From positions 1-64,000 of the forward strand of contig CAYMIX010000003.1 in the NCBI GenBank assembly GCA_964391185.1: a stretch of DNA of 64,000 nucleotides, read 5' to 3'. This DNA comes from JAKQEM01 sp964391185 (GTDB lineage Bacteria; Patescibacteriota; Gracilibacteria; Peribacterales; Peribacteraceae). The notes under the pieces were generated by a model that was given only the letters and a program-made list of their open reading frames with translations, was not told the origin of the DNA and did not search any database. The first letter of the stretch is position 1. Every line of letters starts with the position of its first letter. Position numbers and translations under genes: made by a program. Positions 1 through 9,085 of this stretch are shown here, piece after piece.

Positions 1-1006
1 CCGTTGTGCGGATGTAGAACTGTGGCTTGTATCCCTTGAAGAATGGAGTGTGGCGACCACCTTCCTCTTTTGTAAGGATATACACCTCAGATTCGAAGTT
101 CGTGTGAGGCTTGATGGATCCTGTCTTAGCCAAGACCTGTCCGCGTTCGATATCTTCGCGTTCAAGACCGCGGAGCAGGAGACCAACGTTATCACCGGCC
201 TGACCCTGATCGAGGAGCTTGTGGAACATTTCAACACCTGTCACAACAGTCTTCTTCGTTTCGCGGAGACCAACAACTTCAACTTCATCGTTGATCTTGA
301 TGATACCCTGTTCGATACGGCCTGTAGCAACAGTACCGCGACCCTTGATGGAGAAGACGTCTTCAACGGACATTAAGAATGGCTTGTCCAATGGGCGCTG
401 TGGCTCAGGGATATAGGAATCGAGTGTATCAAGAAGCTCTTTAAGCTTACCAATAGCCTCAGCATCACCTTCGACTGCCTTGAGAGCAGAACCGCGGATG
501 ATTGGAGTTGTGTCGCCTGGGAACTTGTATTTCGTAAGGAGTTCGCGAACTTCGGATTCAACAAGCTCGATGAGCTCTGGATCCTTCACCATGTCGCACT
601 TGTTCAAGAATACGACGATGTACTTCACACCAACCTGACCAGCAAGAAGGATGTGTTCGCGAGTCTGTGGCATTGGACCGTCGGCTGCGGAACACACGAG
701 AATAGCACCGTCCATTTGGGCAGCTCCAGTAATCATGTTTTTGACGTAGTCGGCGTGGCCAGGACAGTCGACGTGCGCATAGTGGCGCTTTGCAGATTCA
801 TATTCGACGTGAGCAGTGTTGATGGTAATACCGCGCTCACGCTCTTCTGGAGCGTTGTCGATCTGTGAATAGTCCTTCTTTTCCCCTTCGGGAGAGAAGT
901 TCATGGAAAGAGCGGCCGTAAGCGTCGTCTTACCGTGGTCGACGTGACCAATGGTTCCGACGTTGACGTGCGGCTTGGTGCGTTCGTATTTCTTTGCATC
1001 AGCCAT
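1..1006 (-). CDS. tuf: Elongation factor Tu (3' end outside window)
   Basis: GTPase that delivers aminoacyl-tRNA to the ribosome. Reading left from the ATG at 1006 the protein begins MADAKKYERTKPHVNVGTIG and continues with the P-loop GHVDHGKTT, the DCPGH motif near 750 and NKCD near 610. At the window edge it reads GRHTPFFKGYKPQFYIRTT, a domain 3 sequence. About 335 of the usual 395 or so residues are visible, so roughly 60 C-terminal residues lie outside. It has its own promoter and a pyrimidine-rich leader with no Shine-Dalgarno. It is not next to fusA, which sits 44 kb away, so the classical str operon is split. Confidence 0.98.
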   Translation of the reverse strand, partial: MADAKKYERTKPHVNVGTIGHVDHGKTTLTAALSMNFSPEGEKKDYSQIDNAPEERERGITINTAHVEYESAKRHYAHVDCPGHADYVKNMITGAAQMDGAILVCSAADGPMPQTREHILLAGQVGVKYIVVFLNKCDMVKDPELIELVESEVRELLTKYKFPGDTTPIIRGSALKAVEGDAEAIGKLKELLDTLDSYIPEPQRPLDKPFLMSVEDVFSIKGRGTVATGRIEQGIIKINDEVEVVGLRETKKTVVTGVEMFHKLLDQGQAGDNVGLLLRGLEREDIERGQVLAKTGSIKPHTNFESEVYILTKEEGGRHTPFFKGYKPQFYIRTT

Positions 1007-1299
1007 AACAATGGGGGAAAAGAAAAGAGGGAGTAAAAAAATTGATTCACGTTTAGGGAGTTATTAAACCCCCCTTAATGCCGCGACAGTCTAGGTAATA
1101 CCAGAAAATAGGTCAATATGAAATATTACTCGTTTCGATCTACTTTCCTGCTCCCCCAATACTCCCGATACCCCCATTACCCACCCGGTATGGGGAGTAA
1201 GGAGGGTATGGTGGGAATGGCGTTATTCAAAATGCCCTCTTTCTGCAAATTCACCCGTCTTCGCTCCTTTAGGAGCTCCATCGGGCAGGCCATCTCCTT
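1007..1299. other. Intergenic region between tuf and ABC transporter
   Basis: Apart from the tuf promoter I see no gene here. A hairpin pairs ACTCCCGATACC (1161-1172) with GGTATGGGGAGT (1187-1198), with one mismatch. A short perfect hairpin GCTCCT-TT-AGGAGC lies near 1263-1276. Neither is followed by a clear T-run on the minus strand, so termination of the ABC gene here is only possible. Confidence 0.4.
1088..1116 (-). promoter_or_regulatory. Promoter of tuf
   Basis: On the minus strand TTGACC (1111-1116), a 17 bp spacer and TAGACT (1088-1093). It predicts a leader of about 75 nt ending in a C/T-rich stretch before the ATG. Confidence 0.75.
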
Positions 1300-3201
1300 T
1301 CATTCTGCCAATATTCCTTCTTTTTGAAGATCTACCATTTCTTTATATATACGGCTGGTTTTAAGGAGTTCTTCATGCGGGGCGCAAGCGGTTATTTCCC
1401 CAGCTTCTACAACGGCAATTCTATCAACTGACCGAACAGTGCTGAGGCGGTGCGCAATAATAAAGGAAGTCCTACCCTCAATAAGTTCTTTAATTCCCTC
1501 CTGTACTTTTTTCTCGGTAAGAGAATCCAGTGCACTCGTTGCTTCATCGAGGACGACAATCGCTGGGTTTTTGAGGATGGCACGGGCGATCGCAATACGT
1601 TGACGCTCTCCACCGGAGAGTTTGATGCCGCGTTCGCCAACCATCGTGAGATATTTGCCTGGAAGCTTCTCGATAAATTCATGGGCCGATGCACGCTTGG
1701 CTGCCTGGATAATATCTTTCTCTGATGCGTTTGGACGTGCGTACCGAATATTTTCCAATAATGAATCGTTGAACATCACGTTATCCTGCAGCACCAATCC
1801 AATCTGTGAACGCCACCACTGAATGTCCATGTCTTTCATATTTACGCCATCGATAAAGATCGCACCTTTGGTTGGGTCATAGAATCTATTTATCAGCATT
1901 GCGATGGTCGACTTGCCTGCGCCTGAGTGGCCAACGAGCGCAATATGCTCGCCTGCTTGTACGTGAAGGTCTACGTCGTGCAAAACATCTGGTGGTTCTA
2001 TCGCGGATTCATCCGCTGATGTGAGCTCAGACTTTTTCTCATGGCGATTCTTCTGATGTTCGGCGGATGATCCTGCTTCTTTCTTTGCTGGTTTTTCGAG
2101 GAAGGCATCTATCGATAATGTTTCATCTTCATCGTCATCGGCCTGGAGCTTCATCGTCTGACGTTTGCCGTAGGTGAATCCGACATTTTTGAAGATTACT
2201 TCGCCCTTCATATCTTTGAGCTTCTTTGTTCCTTTGTGATCATGCTCTTCTTTATTGATGGTGAACAAATTGCGAGCCATGCGAATTTTGCCGAGACTCT
2301 TGTTCCAGCCAGGCAATGCATTTGCGAGAATTTCAAACGGCACGAGTACACGGTAGAACGAGTTCTGGAAGTAATACACTTCTCCCAGTGTCAGGATTTG
2401 TTTCACGAATAAAATAATGCCGATACCAATGATCAGAATGCGCGTGAGCATGAAGAAATTTAATGCTTCGATAAATGCCCAGCGTTTGTTTACCTTGAGC
2501 TGCCACTTCATTACCGTTGTGTGTCCGCGATGCATGCGCTCGAGTTCGCGGTCTTCGTGACCGGCAGATTTCACGGTAAAAATATTGGTGAGGACATCGA
2601 ACGCTCGGCCTGTTGGCTTTACCCAGGCTTTGTTTGCACGTTCTTGTAGCTTCATTGTTTTGATCGATCCAAAGATAATAATGCTGGAATACAGCGTCAT
2701 GCTGACGAGTAAAATCGCAGCGAGTATCGGCTGAATCGTCAGGCTTATAATAAGGAATGCAATCGAAGAGAGAATCGACGGAATGAAATCAATAATGATG
2801 CGGCTCACATATGCGAGCTCTGTGCTTCCATCTTCGATAACCTTCATCGCTTCACCAGATTTCTGCTGAGTGTGGAATGCGATTGGCAATTTCAACACAT
2901 GATCGAACGCTTCTTCGGTTGCATCGAGTTCCAATTTCATTGCGAGTTTCCATTCGAGGAATTTTCCAAATGCTTGTGTGACCGAAAGCCCGAGGAAAAT
3001 CAGTCCCCACCATCCGAATATTCTCCAGAGGTTTACCTCTTCACCATCTGCAATTTTCAGGAGTTGATCAACAGCACTGCTGGAGTACAGCGGTTCTATT
3101 ACCCACAGACAGGCTGTGAGGAGCACAAGCACTAATACGGATAACCAGTGGCCTGGATACCGTTTAAAACTTTGTGCCATCAGGGAGAGAACCAGCTTCA
3201 T
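1300..3201 (-). CDS. ABC transporter, fused permease and ATPase (exporter type)
   Basis: A 633 aa half-transporter of the MsbA/multidrug exporter class; its substrate cannot be told from sequence. An N-terminal six-helix membrane domain (about residues 15-290) precedes a nucleotide-binding domain with Walker A GHSGAGKST, signature LSGGERQR, Walker B IVVLDEATSALD and the switch His in IIAHRLSTV. The start is placed at the ATG at 3201 (MKLVLSLMAQSF) because the upstream extension is not membrane-like. Odd feature: about 58 hydrophilic, acidic residues (about 347-404) are inserted directly after the A-loop Tyr344 of GFTYG and before the strand leading to Walker A, where the family normally has a short turn. 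It is divergent from mutY, with 83 bp between the starts. Confidence 0.93.
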   Translation of the reverse strand: MKLVLSLMAQSFKRYPGHWLSVLVLVLLTACLWVIEPLYSSSAVDQLLKIADGEEVNLWRIFGWWGLIFLGLSVTQAFGKFLEWKLAMKLELDATEEAFDHVLKLPIAFHTQQKSGEAMKVIEDGSTELAYVSRIIIDFIPSILSSIAFLIISLTIQPILAAILLVSMTLYSSIIIFGSIKTMKLQERANKAWVKPTGRAFDVLTNIFTVKSAGHEDRELERMHRGHTTVMKWQLKVNKRWAFIEALNFFMLTRILIIGIGIILFVKQILTLGEVYYFQNSFYRVLVPFEILANALPGWNKSLGKIRMARNLFTINKEEHDHKGTKKLKDMKGEVIFKNVGFTYGKRQTMKLQADDDEDETLSIDAFLEKPAKKEAGSSAEHQKNRHEKKSELTSADESAIEPPDVLHDVDLHVQAGEHIALVGHSGAGKSTIAMLINRFYDPTKGAIFIDGVNMKDMDIQWWRSQIGLVLQDNVMFNDSLLENIRYARPNASEKDIIQAAKRASAHEFIEKLPGKYLTMVGERGIKLSGGERQRIAIARAILKNPAIVVLDEATSALDSLTEKKVQEGIKELIEGRTSFIIAHRLSTVRSVDRIAVVEAGEITACAPHEELLKTSRIYKEMVDLQKEGILAE

Positions 3202-3284
3202 GTCGAAGTACTTATAATAATGAATCGAAATTTTCTGTTCTACGCACTCGAACAATAGTGTGTCTGGAGAGTATACTCGTGGCT

Positions 3285-4343
3285 GTGATTGATCGCGCTC
3301 ACATCAACGGTTTTGTGCAAGCGATTTGGGAATGGTACGCGGTTCATAAGCGCACGCTTCCATGGCGCGATATGCAGATAGAAAATGATACAGAACGTGC
3401 ATATCGAGTATTAGTTTCTGAAGTAATGCTTCAGCAAACGCAGGTTAGCAGAGTAAAAATTGTGTTCAATAATTTTCTTGAGATTTTTCCTACTATAAAA
3501 GACCTGGCAGCAGCTCCAAATTCTGACGTGATTATGGCGTGGCGCGGAATGGGATATAACAGCAGAGCACTACGTCTGCGTGATGCAGCAAAATCTGTCA
3601 TCGATATTTATGGTGGAACATTTCCACGTGATGAGGATGAACTTCTTGCGATCAAAGGATTGGGTCCGTACACGGCTGCGGCAGTTCGGAACTTTGCGTT
3701 TAATATCGCGACGCCATGCATTGATACAAATATTCGTCGCATTCTGCATCGCACATTTGTGGGCCCGGAAGAGAGCGATGGGACATGGGCTGTGGGTGAT
3801 AAAGAATTACTGAAGATTGCGGAAGAGGTATTGCAGGTCGCATGTCATCCTTCGAGGCACCGCCACGTCATGGTGAGGAGTGAATCGGAGCGAAGCGACG
3901 ATGAACCTCGAACCATTGGCGGTGCACCTCAGGATGACGTGCTCCATGATGCTCGCAACTGGCATGCGGCATTGATGGATTACGGTTCGCTCGTTCAAAC
4001 AAAAAATAATCCGAAGTGGGACATCTGTATTCTCACAGATAGAAAACTGATGAAGGCAACGCCGGAGAATTGGAAGCCACCTGTACGTGGTGCTGCGAAA
4101 GAAAGGTTGAAGAAAGAGCCAGGACGTCTCGTTGGATCAACATATATTCCTAATAGAATCTTTAGAGGGAAGATCGTCGAAGCCCTACGTGATGCGGAAA
4201 AACCGATGTCTTCCGAAGAAATCGGAAAACAGATCTGCATCGATTGGGAGGCACAACATCGGGAATGGTTGATGTCTTTATTGATCAAGCTTGAGACGGA
4301 TCAATTGATAGCGAAGCGCTCCGATAAGTATTTACTGGCATAA
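3285..4343 (+). CDS. mutY: A/G-specific adenine glycosylase (MutY) lacking the Fe-S cysteines
   Basis: Removes adenine mispaired with 8-oxoguanine. HhH-GPD landmarks are present: TLPWR, the catalytic-Glu motif SEVMLQQTQV, the helix-hairpin-helix IKGLGPYTAAA, and the catalytic Asp in CIDTNIRR. I place the start at the GTG at 3285 (MIDRAHINGF), since a TATACT box (3272-3277) ends 7 nt before it, as in other leaderless genes here. The 352 aa length is near normal, but two things are odd. The region that carries the four cluster cysteines in E. coli keeps only one (LVQTKNNPKWDICILTDRK). A dispersed repeat of about 98 bp is inserted in frame just before that region. The C-terminal part is not a typical 8-oxoG-recognition domain. 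Confidence 0.88.
   Translation: MIDRAHINGFVQAIWEWYAVHKRTLPWRDMQIENDTERAYRVLVSEVMLQQTQVSRVKIVFNNFLEIFPTIKDLAAAPNSDVIMAWRGMGYNSRALRLRDAAKSVIDIYGGTFPRDEDELLAIKGLGPYTAAAVRNFAFNIATPCIDTNIRRILHRTFVGPEESDGTWAVGDKELLKIAEEVLQVACHPSRHRHVMVRSESERSDDEPRTIGGAPQDDVLHDARNWHAALMDYGSLVQTKNNPKWDICILTDRKLMKATPENWKPPVRGAAKERLKKEPGRLVGSTYIPNRIFRGKIVEALRDAEKPMSSEEIGKQICIDWEAQHREWLMSLLIKLETDQLIAKRSDKYLLA
3843..3940 (+). repeat. Dispersed palindromic repeat inserted in frame in mutY
   Basis: This stretch closely matches the intergenic copy at 61811-61911, sharing CACGTCATGGTGAGG, GTGAATCGGAGCG and AGCGACGATGA. Here it is translated as the peptide from about CHPSRHRHVM to APQDDVLHD, which interrupts the family alignment between VLQVA and RNWHAALMDYG. 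Confidence 0.85.
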
Positions 4344-4378
4344 CAAAAGCCCCGAACCATGCAGGCCCAGAGCTTTTG
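4344..4378. terminator. Possible bidirectional terminator
   Basis: CAAAAGC (4344-4350) pairs with GCTTTTG (4372-4378) between the convergent ends of mutY and the surface protein gene. The stem is short with a large loop, so this is weak. Confidence 0.35.
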
Positions 4379-4397
4379 CTTTTGATTCGAAATGCTA

Positions 4398-6896
4398 TTA
4401 GTTGTTGTAGCTCGTCGAGTTGATAACTGCATCCGGATATTCGATCCAGAGCAATGGAACGGACATCGCATCTTTATCGTTCCAGCGAATGTGACTCGAG
4501 CTAGTTCCAAGCGTTGTCTGAGCCATGTCATTGAAGTTCTGGATAGATACCTGCAATACAGAGTTCTGGCCTGCATTCACCATTGGGTTGGTGATATCTG
4601 CTTCCAGAACAAACGTCACAGATTCACCAGAATCAATCGCACTGTTTACCCATGAAGAGGAGATACCAGCACAGTGAACGAATGATGTTGTGCCGGATGT
4701 ACCGATAATCGAACAAGAATGTTTCGAAGAAGAATCAGCTTTGTTATAGAATTTGAATGCATTTGCGAGTGAGACGTTCGCTGCATTCACATTGAAGATA
4801 ATGTCTTCAAGCACTACTTTGTTATTTCCATTCTGAAAGTTCGAGTTCGTAGCAGCGGTAAAGCGGAACTGACCAATTGGACGGACTCCAGTCGGGATGC
4901 TTGTGTTATCTGCATCTGGGTCAGCGTTCGTAATCGACATGATCTTGGAGAGAACCGTGACGTTCGGATTGCTCACGATATCGTTGTTCACTGCTGGAGT
5001 ATTCGTACCGATGAAGATTTCACCTTCTGAAAGGTTGTCTCCATCATTGGCAACGAGATTATTCGATGAGAATGTACCACGTGCACGAACTGCACCGCGG
5101 CCTGTCGCATTATCCGAAATCGGAGTACCAGAGACAAAGATTTGAATAGCTTCGCCAGAGATGCCACCGTTCGCATCTGTCTTCATGCGTGGGCGAACAA
5201 GAACATCAAGTTCCTGACCCTTGGGTATAACAAGCTCCCTGTTTTCTGTGTTGGAACAGAATGTGCGAACACTTACGCCGTTATAGTTCGTAATGACCTG
5301 ATCTGTTCCACATCCGCCTACTGTTGCAGTAGTGAATGGAGTTGTTTCACCATCTTTGAAGAGTTCAAGGCGATCAATCGACTGTGCCTGGTTTCCGATA
5401 GATGTGAACTGGAGATCAGTGACATCGATGTCTTCATATTCAGCACGGAACTGAAGGCGAAGGATTGCTTCACCAAGTGCACCACCAAGAAGTTGGCGTG
5501 AGCGCACAGGAGTTGAATCTTTTGTAACGAAGAGTGATCCCTGGCTTACAAGGTTCCAGAGTTTCGATGTAGCTGTCGTTACGTTGATCTGGCAGAAGGA
5601 GGAAGCGCATGTGCCGTTTGTCGCAACACCGATGGCGATTGCACCATCGTCTAATGTTTCAGCTTCGATGTAATCAGATCCATTGGTTGCAAACTGGAGC
5701 TGGATCTGTGGGTTGTTCTGGAAGTTTGATGCAATATCAGCACGAACTTCAAAGAGAACAGTTCCTTCAGCTGGGATCACATATCCACCGCCGGTAATCT
5801 GGTTAAAGCGAACGACGGAAGGAGTGCCCTGAGCAAATGCACCCATTTGGATGATTGTATCTACAGCGAAATCACCATCAGTATCGACCCAGAGAGCATA
5901 GTTCTGTGCATTCAAAAGTGAACCGGCACGAGCGTTGAATGTAACTACTGTAAGAAGAAGATCTTCTACTTCATTTGCGCTAGCTTCGAAACGAAGAAGC
6001 GAAACATTTTTCTGGTTCTTTACCGCGATGTCATTTGTTCCAATGTTCTTTTCAGCTATGTACAGGGTTGGACGTACAATTGGTGCTGTAGAAGAACTCG
6101 ATGAAGAACTTACAACAGAGCTCACAGAGGAGCTGGAAGCAATAGAGCTGATTACGGAAGAACTCTGTTCAGAGCTAGCTACAGAAGAGCTAGAAGCTGG
6201 AACAGATGAACTAGAAACAGAGCTGCTTACTTCGGAGCTGGATTGTGCGGAGCTTTGTACAGAACTAGCAGCCGAGCTTGCGACTGAACTCGAAGTCTGA
6301 ACACTTGAAGCCTGTGAGGAGCTACTTGGGATAGAACTTGCGATAGAGCTAGATGCAACAGAGGAGCTCGTAGCAACGCTCGAGGCAGAAGAACTCACGA
6401 GTGAGCTTGAGCTCGAACTCGTAATGACAGGGCACGTGAACTTCGTCGTGTTTACTACCTGATTATTTGCATAATTTTTTTCAATGCCTGTAGCCCATAC
6501 GAGGGCTGTATTCTTACTGGAGATCACTTTGCATTTAGGCATTGGATACACCATCACCAAAATATTGATGGTTACAGATGCATTTGAATTCATTGTTCCA
6601 AGATTGCATTTAACAATCTTTGATGCGTATGAACATATTGTGCCTGTAATAGATGCAACATGAGCTTCTGAAGGGATCACGTCCATAAATTGGACCCCCT
6701 TGATGGCGGTACCTCCTTTGTTCGTGACGGTTAGGGCGTAATTGACCGTTGTCCATCCTGTCGTTGGTCGCACAAACGTTGCAGGAGCAACCGATGTAAT
6801 TTCTAGGTCTGCTGGCTTGGCTGGGGCAGCGGAGGCCACGGACGAAGCCGCACCAAAGGCTAGAACGGCTACTGATAAGAGGAAGGAATTCCTCAT
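4398..6896 (-). CDS. Secreted Ser-rich surface protein
   Basis: An 832 aa protein with a clear signal peptide (MRNSFLLSVAVLAFGAASSV, cleavage near ASA). Residues about 25-155 resemble a DUF11-like beta-sandwich (NYALTVTNKGGTAIKGVQF). A serine-rich linker of about 110 residues (about 160-270, SSSVASS-type) follows. The rest is several beta-rich segments with phrases such as NAQNYALWVDTDGDFAVDT and FEVRADI. No C-terminal membrane anchor or sortase motif is visible, so it is probably exported and held at the surface by other means. Function unknown. The linker type is shared with the genes at 9086 and 48372. The leader contains CACCTCCC before the ATG and no Shine-Dalgarno. Confidence 0.85.
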   Translation of the reverse strand: MRNSFLLSVAVLAFGAASSVASAAPAKPADLEITSVAPATFVRPTTGWTTVNYALTVTNKGGTAIKGVQFMDVIPSEAHVASITGTICSYASKIVKCNLGTMNSNASVTINILVMVYPMPKCKVISSKNTALVWATGIEKNYANNQVVNTTKFTCPVITSSSSSSLVSSSASSVATSSSVASSSIASSIPSSSSQASSVQTSSSVASSAASSVQSSAQSSSEVSSSVSSSSVPASSSSVASSEQSSSVISSIASSSSVSSVVSSSSSSSTAPIVRPTLYIAEKNIGTNDIAVKNQKNVSLLRFEASANEVEDLLLTVVTFNARAGSLLNAQNYALWVDTDGDFAVDTIIQMGAFAQGTPSVVRFNQITGGGYVIPAEGTVLFEVRADIASNFQNNPQIQLQFATNGSDYIEAETLDDGAIAIGVATNGTCASSFCQINVTTATSKLWNLVSQGSLFVTKDSTPVRSRQLLGGALGEAILRLQFRAEYEDIDVTDLQFTSIGNQAQSIDRLELFKDGETTPFTTATVGGCGTDQVITNYNGVSVRTFCSNTENRELVIPKGQELDVLVRPRMKTDANGGISGEAIQIFVSGTPISDNATGRGAVRARGTFSSNNLVANDGDNLSEGEIFIGTNTPAVNNDIVSNPNVTVLSKIMSITNADPDADNTSIPTGVRPIGQFRFTAATNSNFQNGNNKVVLEDIIFNVNAANVSLANAFKFYNKADSSSKHSCSIIGTSGTTSFVHCAGISSSWVNSAIDSGESVTFVLEADITNPMVNAGQNSVLQVSIQNFNDMAQTTLGTSSSHIRWNDKDAMSVPLLWIEYPDAVINSTSYNN

Positions 6897-6925
6897 ATAT
6901 AAAGGGAGGTGTAAATAAGTGTTTT

Positions 6926-6953
6926 ATTGTACAACAAATACCATATACGTCAA
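6926..6953 (-). promoter_or_regulatory. Promoter of the Ser-rich surface protein gene
   Basis: Minus strand TTGACG (6948-6953), 16 bp, TACAAT (6926-6931). The predicted leader is about 25 nt and pyrimidine-rich near the start codon. Confidence 0.7.
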
Positions 6954-7043
6954 ACAATAACACTGAGAATAGACTTATAGATACATTTAACGAGCCTTTT
7001 ATCAATTTTTGCATCTATAATATATTTGTTAGTATCTGTCAAC

Positions 7044-7078
7044 AAAAGAGACACATTTGTATTCATGTGTCTCTTTTT
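7044..7078 (-). terminator. Rho-independent terminator downstream of rny
   Basis: A perfect 13 bp stem, AAAAGAGACACAT (7044-7056) with ATGTGTCTCTTTT (7065-7077), and an 8 nt loop. T-runs are present on both strands, so it can act in both directions. It follows the stop of rny. Confidence 0.85.
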
Positions 7079-7089
7079 AGGAATGATCT

Positions 7090-8646
7090 TTACTTAGCCA
7101 TTTCTTCGACCCTCTTTTCGCGGATAACGTTCACTTTGATCACACCTGGATAGGTGAGCTCTTTTTCGATCTTCTGAGCGATGTCTTTTGCAAGCTTGAG
7201 CTGGGCAAGGTCGTCGACTTTCTGTGTATCCACAAAGATGCGGATTTCGCGACCAGCGGAGAGAGCGAATGCGCGGGAAACTCCTGGGAAGCCCTTTGCG
7301 ACTTCTTCGAGCTCACGGAGACGCTTGAAGTACTCTTCGATCGATTCACGGCGAGCGCCTGGGCGAGCTCCGGAGATAGCATCTGCAGCAGCGACGATAA
7401 ATGCTTCGGGTGTTTCCATCGGAATATCTTCGTGGTGCGCGGCGACGCAGTGAATCACTTCAGGGCGGATCTTGTAACGCTTACAGATTTCCACACCGAT
7501 CTCCACGTGCGTACCTGCTACTTCGTGGTCGAGAGCTTTGCCAATATCGTGGAGCAAGCACCCTTCTACGACCGTGCGCACATCCGCACCGAGTTCTTCA
7601 GCGAGCATGCGTCCGATGTTTGCCATTTCCACGGAGTGCTTGAGCACGTTCTGTCCGTAACTGGTGCGGAAGCGCAAGCGACCGATGATCTTGAGGAGGT
7701 CTTGTGGGAATCCAGCGATGCCGAGTTCTTCGGTGGCACGCTTTCCGAACTCAAGCATCATCTTGCCAACTTGTTCTTTCATCTTAATAACAATTTCTTC
7801 AATCTTCGCAGGCTGGATACGACCATCTTGGATAAGTTTCTCCATCGAGAGCTTCGCGACGTAACGACGTGCGAGGTCATAACCGGATATCACAATTACG
7901 CCAGGCGTATCGTCGATGATCACATCGACACCCGTAGCCATTTCGAATGCATTAATGTTGCGACCTTCCTTACCGATGATCTTCCCTTTTACGTCATCAG
8001 ATGGGAGCTGTACGACCGTTGCGGTGGATTCTGTTGCGACTTCTGATGCGTAGCGCTGCATGGCCTGAGCCATAAGGTCCTTGGCTTTTTCTTCGGCTTC
8101 GTCTTCCATGCGTTCCTTCATCGCTTTTACCTGGTCAGCAAAGTATCCGGAGAATTCTTCCTCAAGCTCTTTTTTAAGCTCTACCTTGGCTTCTTCCGTG
8201 CTGAGCTTGGCAACCTTTTCCAAGCCTTCGCGGTGCTGCTTCTGAGCATCTTTGAGCTCAGTCTTCAGTTCGACGATTTCAGCTTCTTCTTTTTTGATGT
8301 ATTCACGCTGCTTTTCGACTTCTTTTACTTTCTCGTCGAGGATCTTTTCTTTCTCTTCGACACGAGCCTGCTCTTTTTCGAGCTTCGTCGAAAGCTCGTT
8401 TGCCTGGAGACGTGCTTCAGTCACGATTTCCTTCGCAGAAGCTTTCGCCTCAAATTCGGCAGTTTTTATCTGCGCTCTCGCTTGAGCTACATCGGAGATC
8501 GCTTTCTGCAGTTCCTGCTTCTGTGCATCGATTTCTGCCTGCAAACTGCGGCTGATTCCTTTTCCTTTACTGAAGATCGCCCGGCCGGCGAGTATTCCAC
8601 CGATAGCGCCTGCTATCAGCCAAAGTAGTTGTGTGAGATATGGCAT
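7090..8646 (-). CDS. rny: Ribonuclease Y
   Basis: Membrane-anchored endoribonuclease that starts mRNA decay. From the ATG at 8646 (MPYLTQLLWLIAGAIGGILA) it has one N-terminal membrane helix, a long Glu/Lys/Ala coiled coil (about 30-200), a KH domain (KGKIIGKEGRNINAFE) and an HD domain with the metal motif LLHDIGKALDHE and later HHED. The 518 aa length is normal for the family. The open frame extends upstream of 8646, but the extension is not family-like. The leader reads CTCCCTCCAATTCTT, so there is no Shine-Dalgarno. A possible -10 TATACT lies at 8850-8855, which would give a leader of about 200 nt. Confidence 0.97.
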   Translation of the reverse strand: MPYLTQLLWLIAGAIGGILAGRAIFSKGKGISRSLQAEIDAQKQELQKAISDVAQARAQIKTAEFEAKASAKEIVTEARLQANELSTKLEKEQARVEEKEKILDEKVKEVEKQREYIKKEEAEIVELKTELKDAQKQHREGLEKVAKLSTEEAKVELKKELEEEFSGYFADQVKAMKERMEDEAEEKAKDLMAQAMQRYASEVATESTATVVQLPSDDVKGKIIGKEGRNINAFEMATGVDVIIDDTPGVIVISGYDLARRYVAKLSMEKLIQDGRIQPAKIEEIVIKMKEQVGKMMLEFGKRATEELGIAGFPQDLLKIIGRLRFRTSYGQNVLKHSVEMANIGRMLAEELGADVRTVVEGCLLHDIGKALDHEVAGTHVEIGVEICKRYKIRPEVIHCVAAHHEDIPMETPEAFIVAAADAISGARPGARRESIEEYFKRLRELEEVAKGFPGVSRAFALSAGREIRIFVDTQKVDDLAQLKLAKDIAQKIEKELTYPGVIKVNVIREKRVEEMAK

Positions 8647-9085
8647 AAGAATTGGAGGGAGTAGCTGGGAGAGCACTCCGTCGGCGAGACGATGCGATGC
8701 GTACTGGTAATTCCTGTGGCAAAAGCCGGGCAGACATAGCAACGATTGCAATTGCTGCGGTTAAAGCGACTGTGAGCGGTAGGAAGAGTGAAAGCATTGC
8801 GGTTAGGGAGTTCAAGGAGAACCTCTCGCTGATATCGGAGTTCTCTTGAAGTATAAAGGAAGGATGTATGCGATGCGAGTGTGACTTTTGCGCTTGGGGT
8901 AGCGATCGAGGCTCATGAAAGCCAAAAAGTAGCATTGCCGTCTCTATGAACCTATGTCGAGGTTGTTCCTCCTATGCATAGAACAGGACTTTTTGCCTTA
9001 TTCTCAATAAAAACTCGATGCGCTTTACTGCTTTAGTGCGTGTGTATGTGCTCACAGTGAACGCTCTCGAGCGTTAGATACAGCA
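8647..9085. other. 439 bp divergent region between rny and lamin-tail gene
   Basis: I see no convincing gene. The minus strand holds the probable rny leader with a TATACT at 8850-8855 and a poor -35. A minus-strand open frame from 8797 encodes a hydrophobic stretch but runs into rny in another frame. The right end carries an inverted repeat at 9060-9075. Confidence 0.5.
9060..9075 (+). promoter_or_regulatory. Operator-like inverted repeat upstream of the lamin-tail gene
   Basis: Perfect 7 bp arms AACGCTC and GAGCGTT separated by TC, ending 10 nt before the ATG at 9086. It could be a repressor site or a small mRNA hairpin. No clear -10/-35 pair was found for this gene. Confidence 0.3.

Noticed and set aside
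1118..1327. Plus-strand frame between tuf and the ABC gene
   Set aside because: It crosses a hairpin and the end of the ABC gene, with no family or sensible composition.
8567..8797. Minus-strand hydrophobic frame upstream of rny (MLSLFLPLTVALTAAIAIVA...)
   Set aside because: It overlaps the rny start in another frame and its C-terminal half looks like random sequence, though a leader peptide cannot be excluded.
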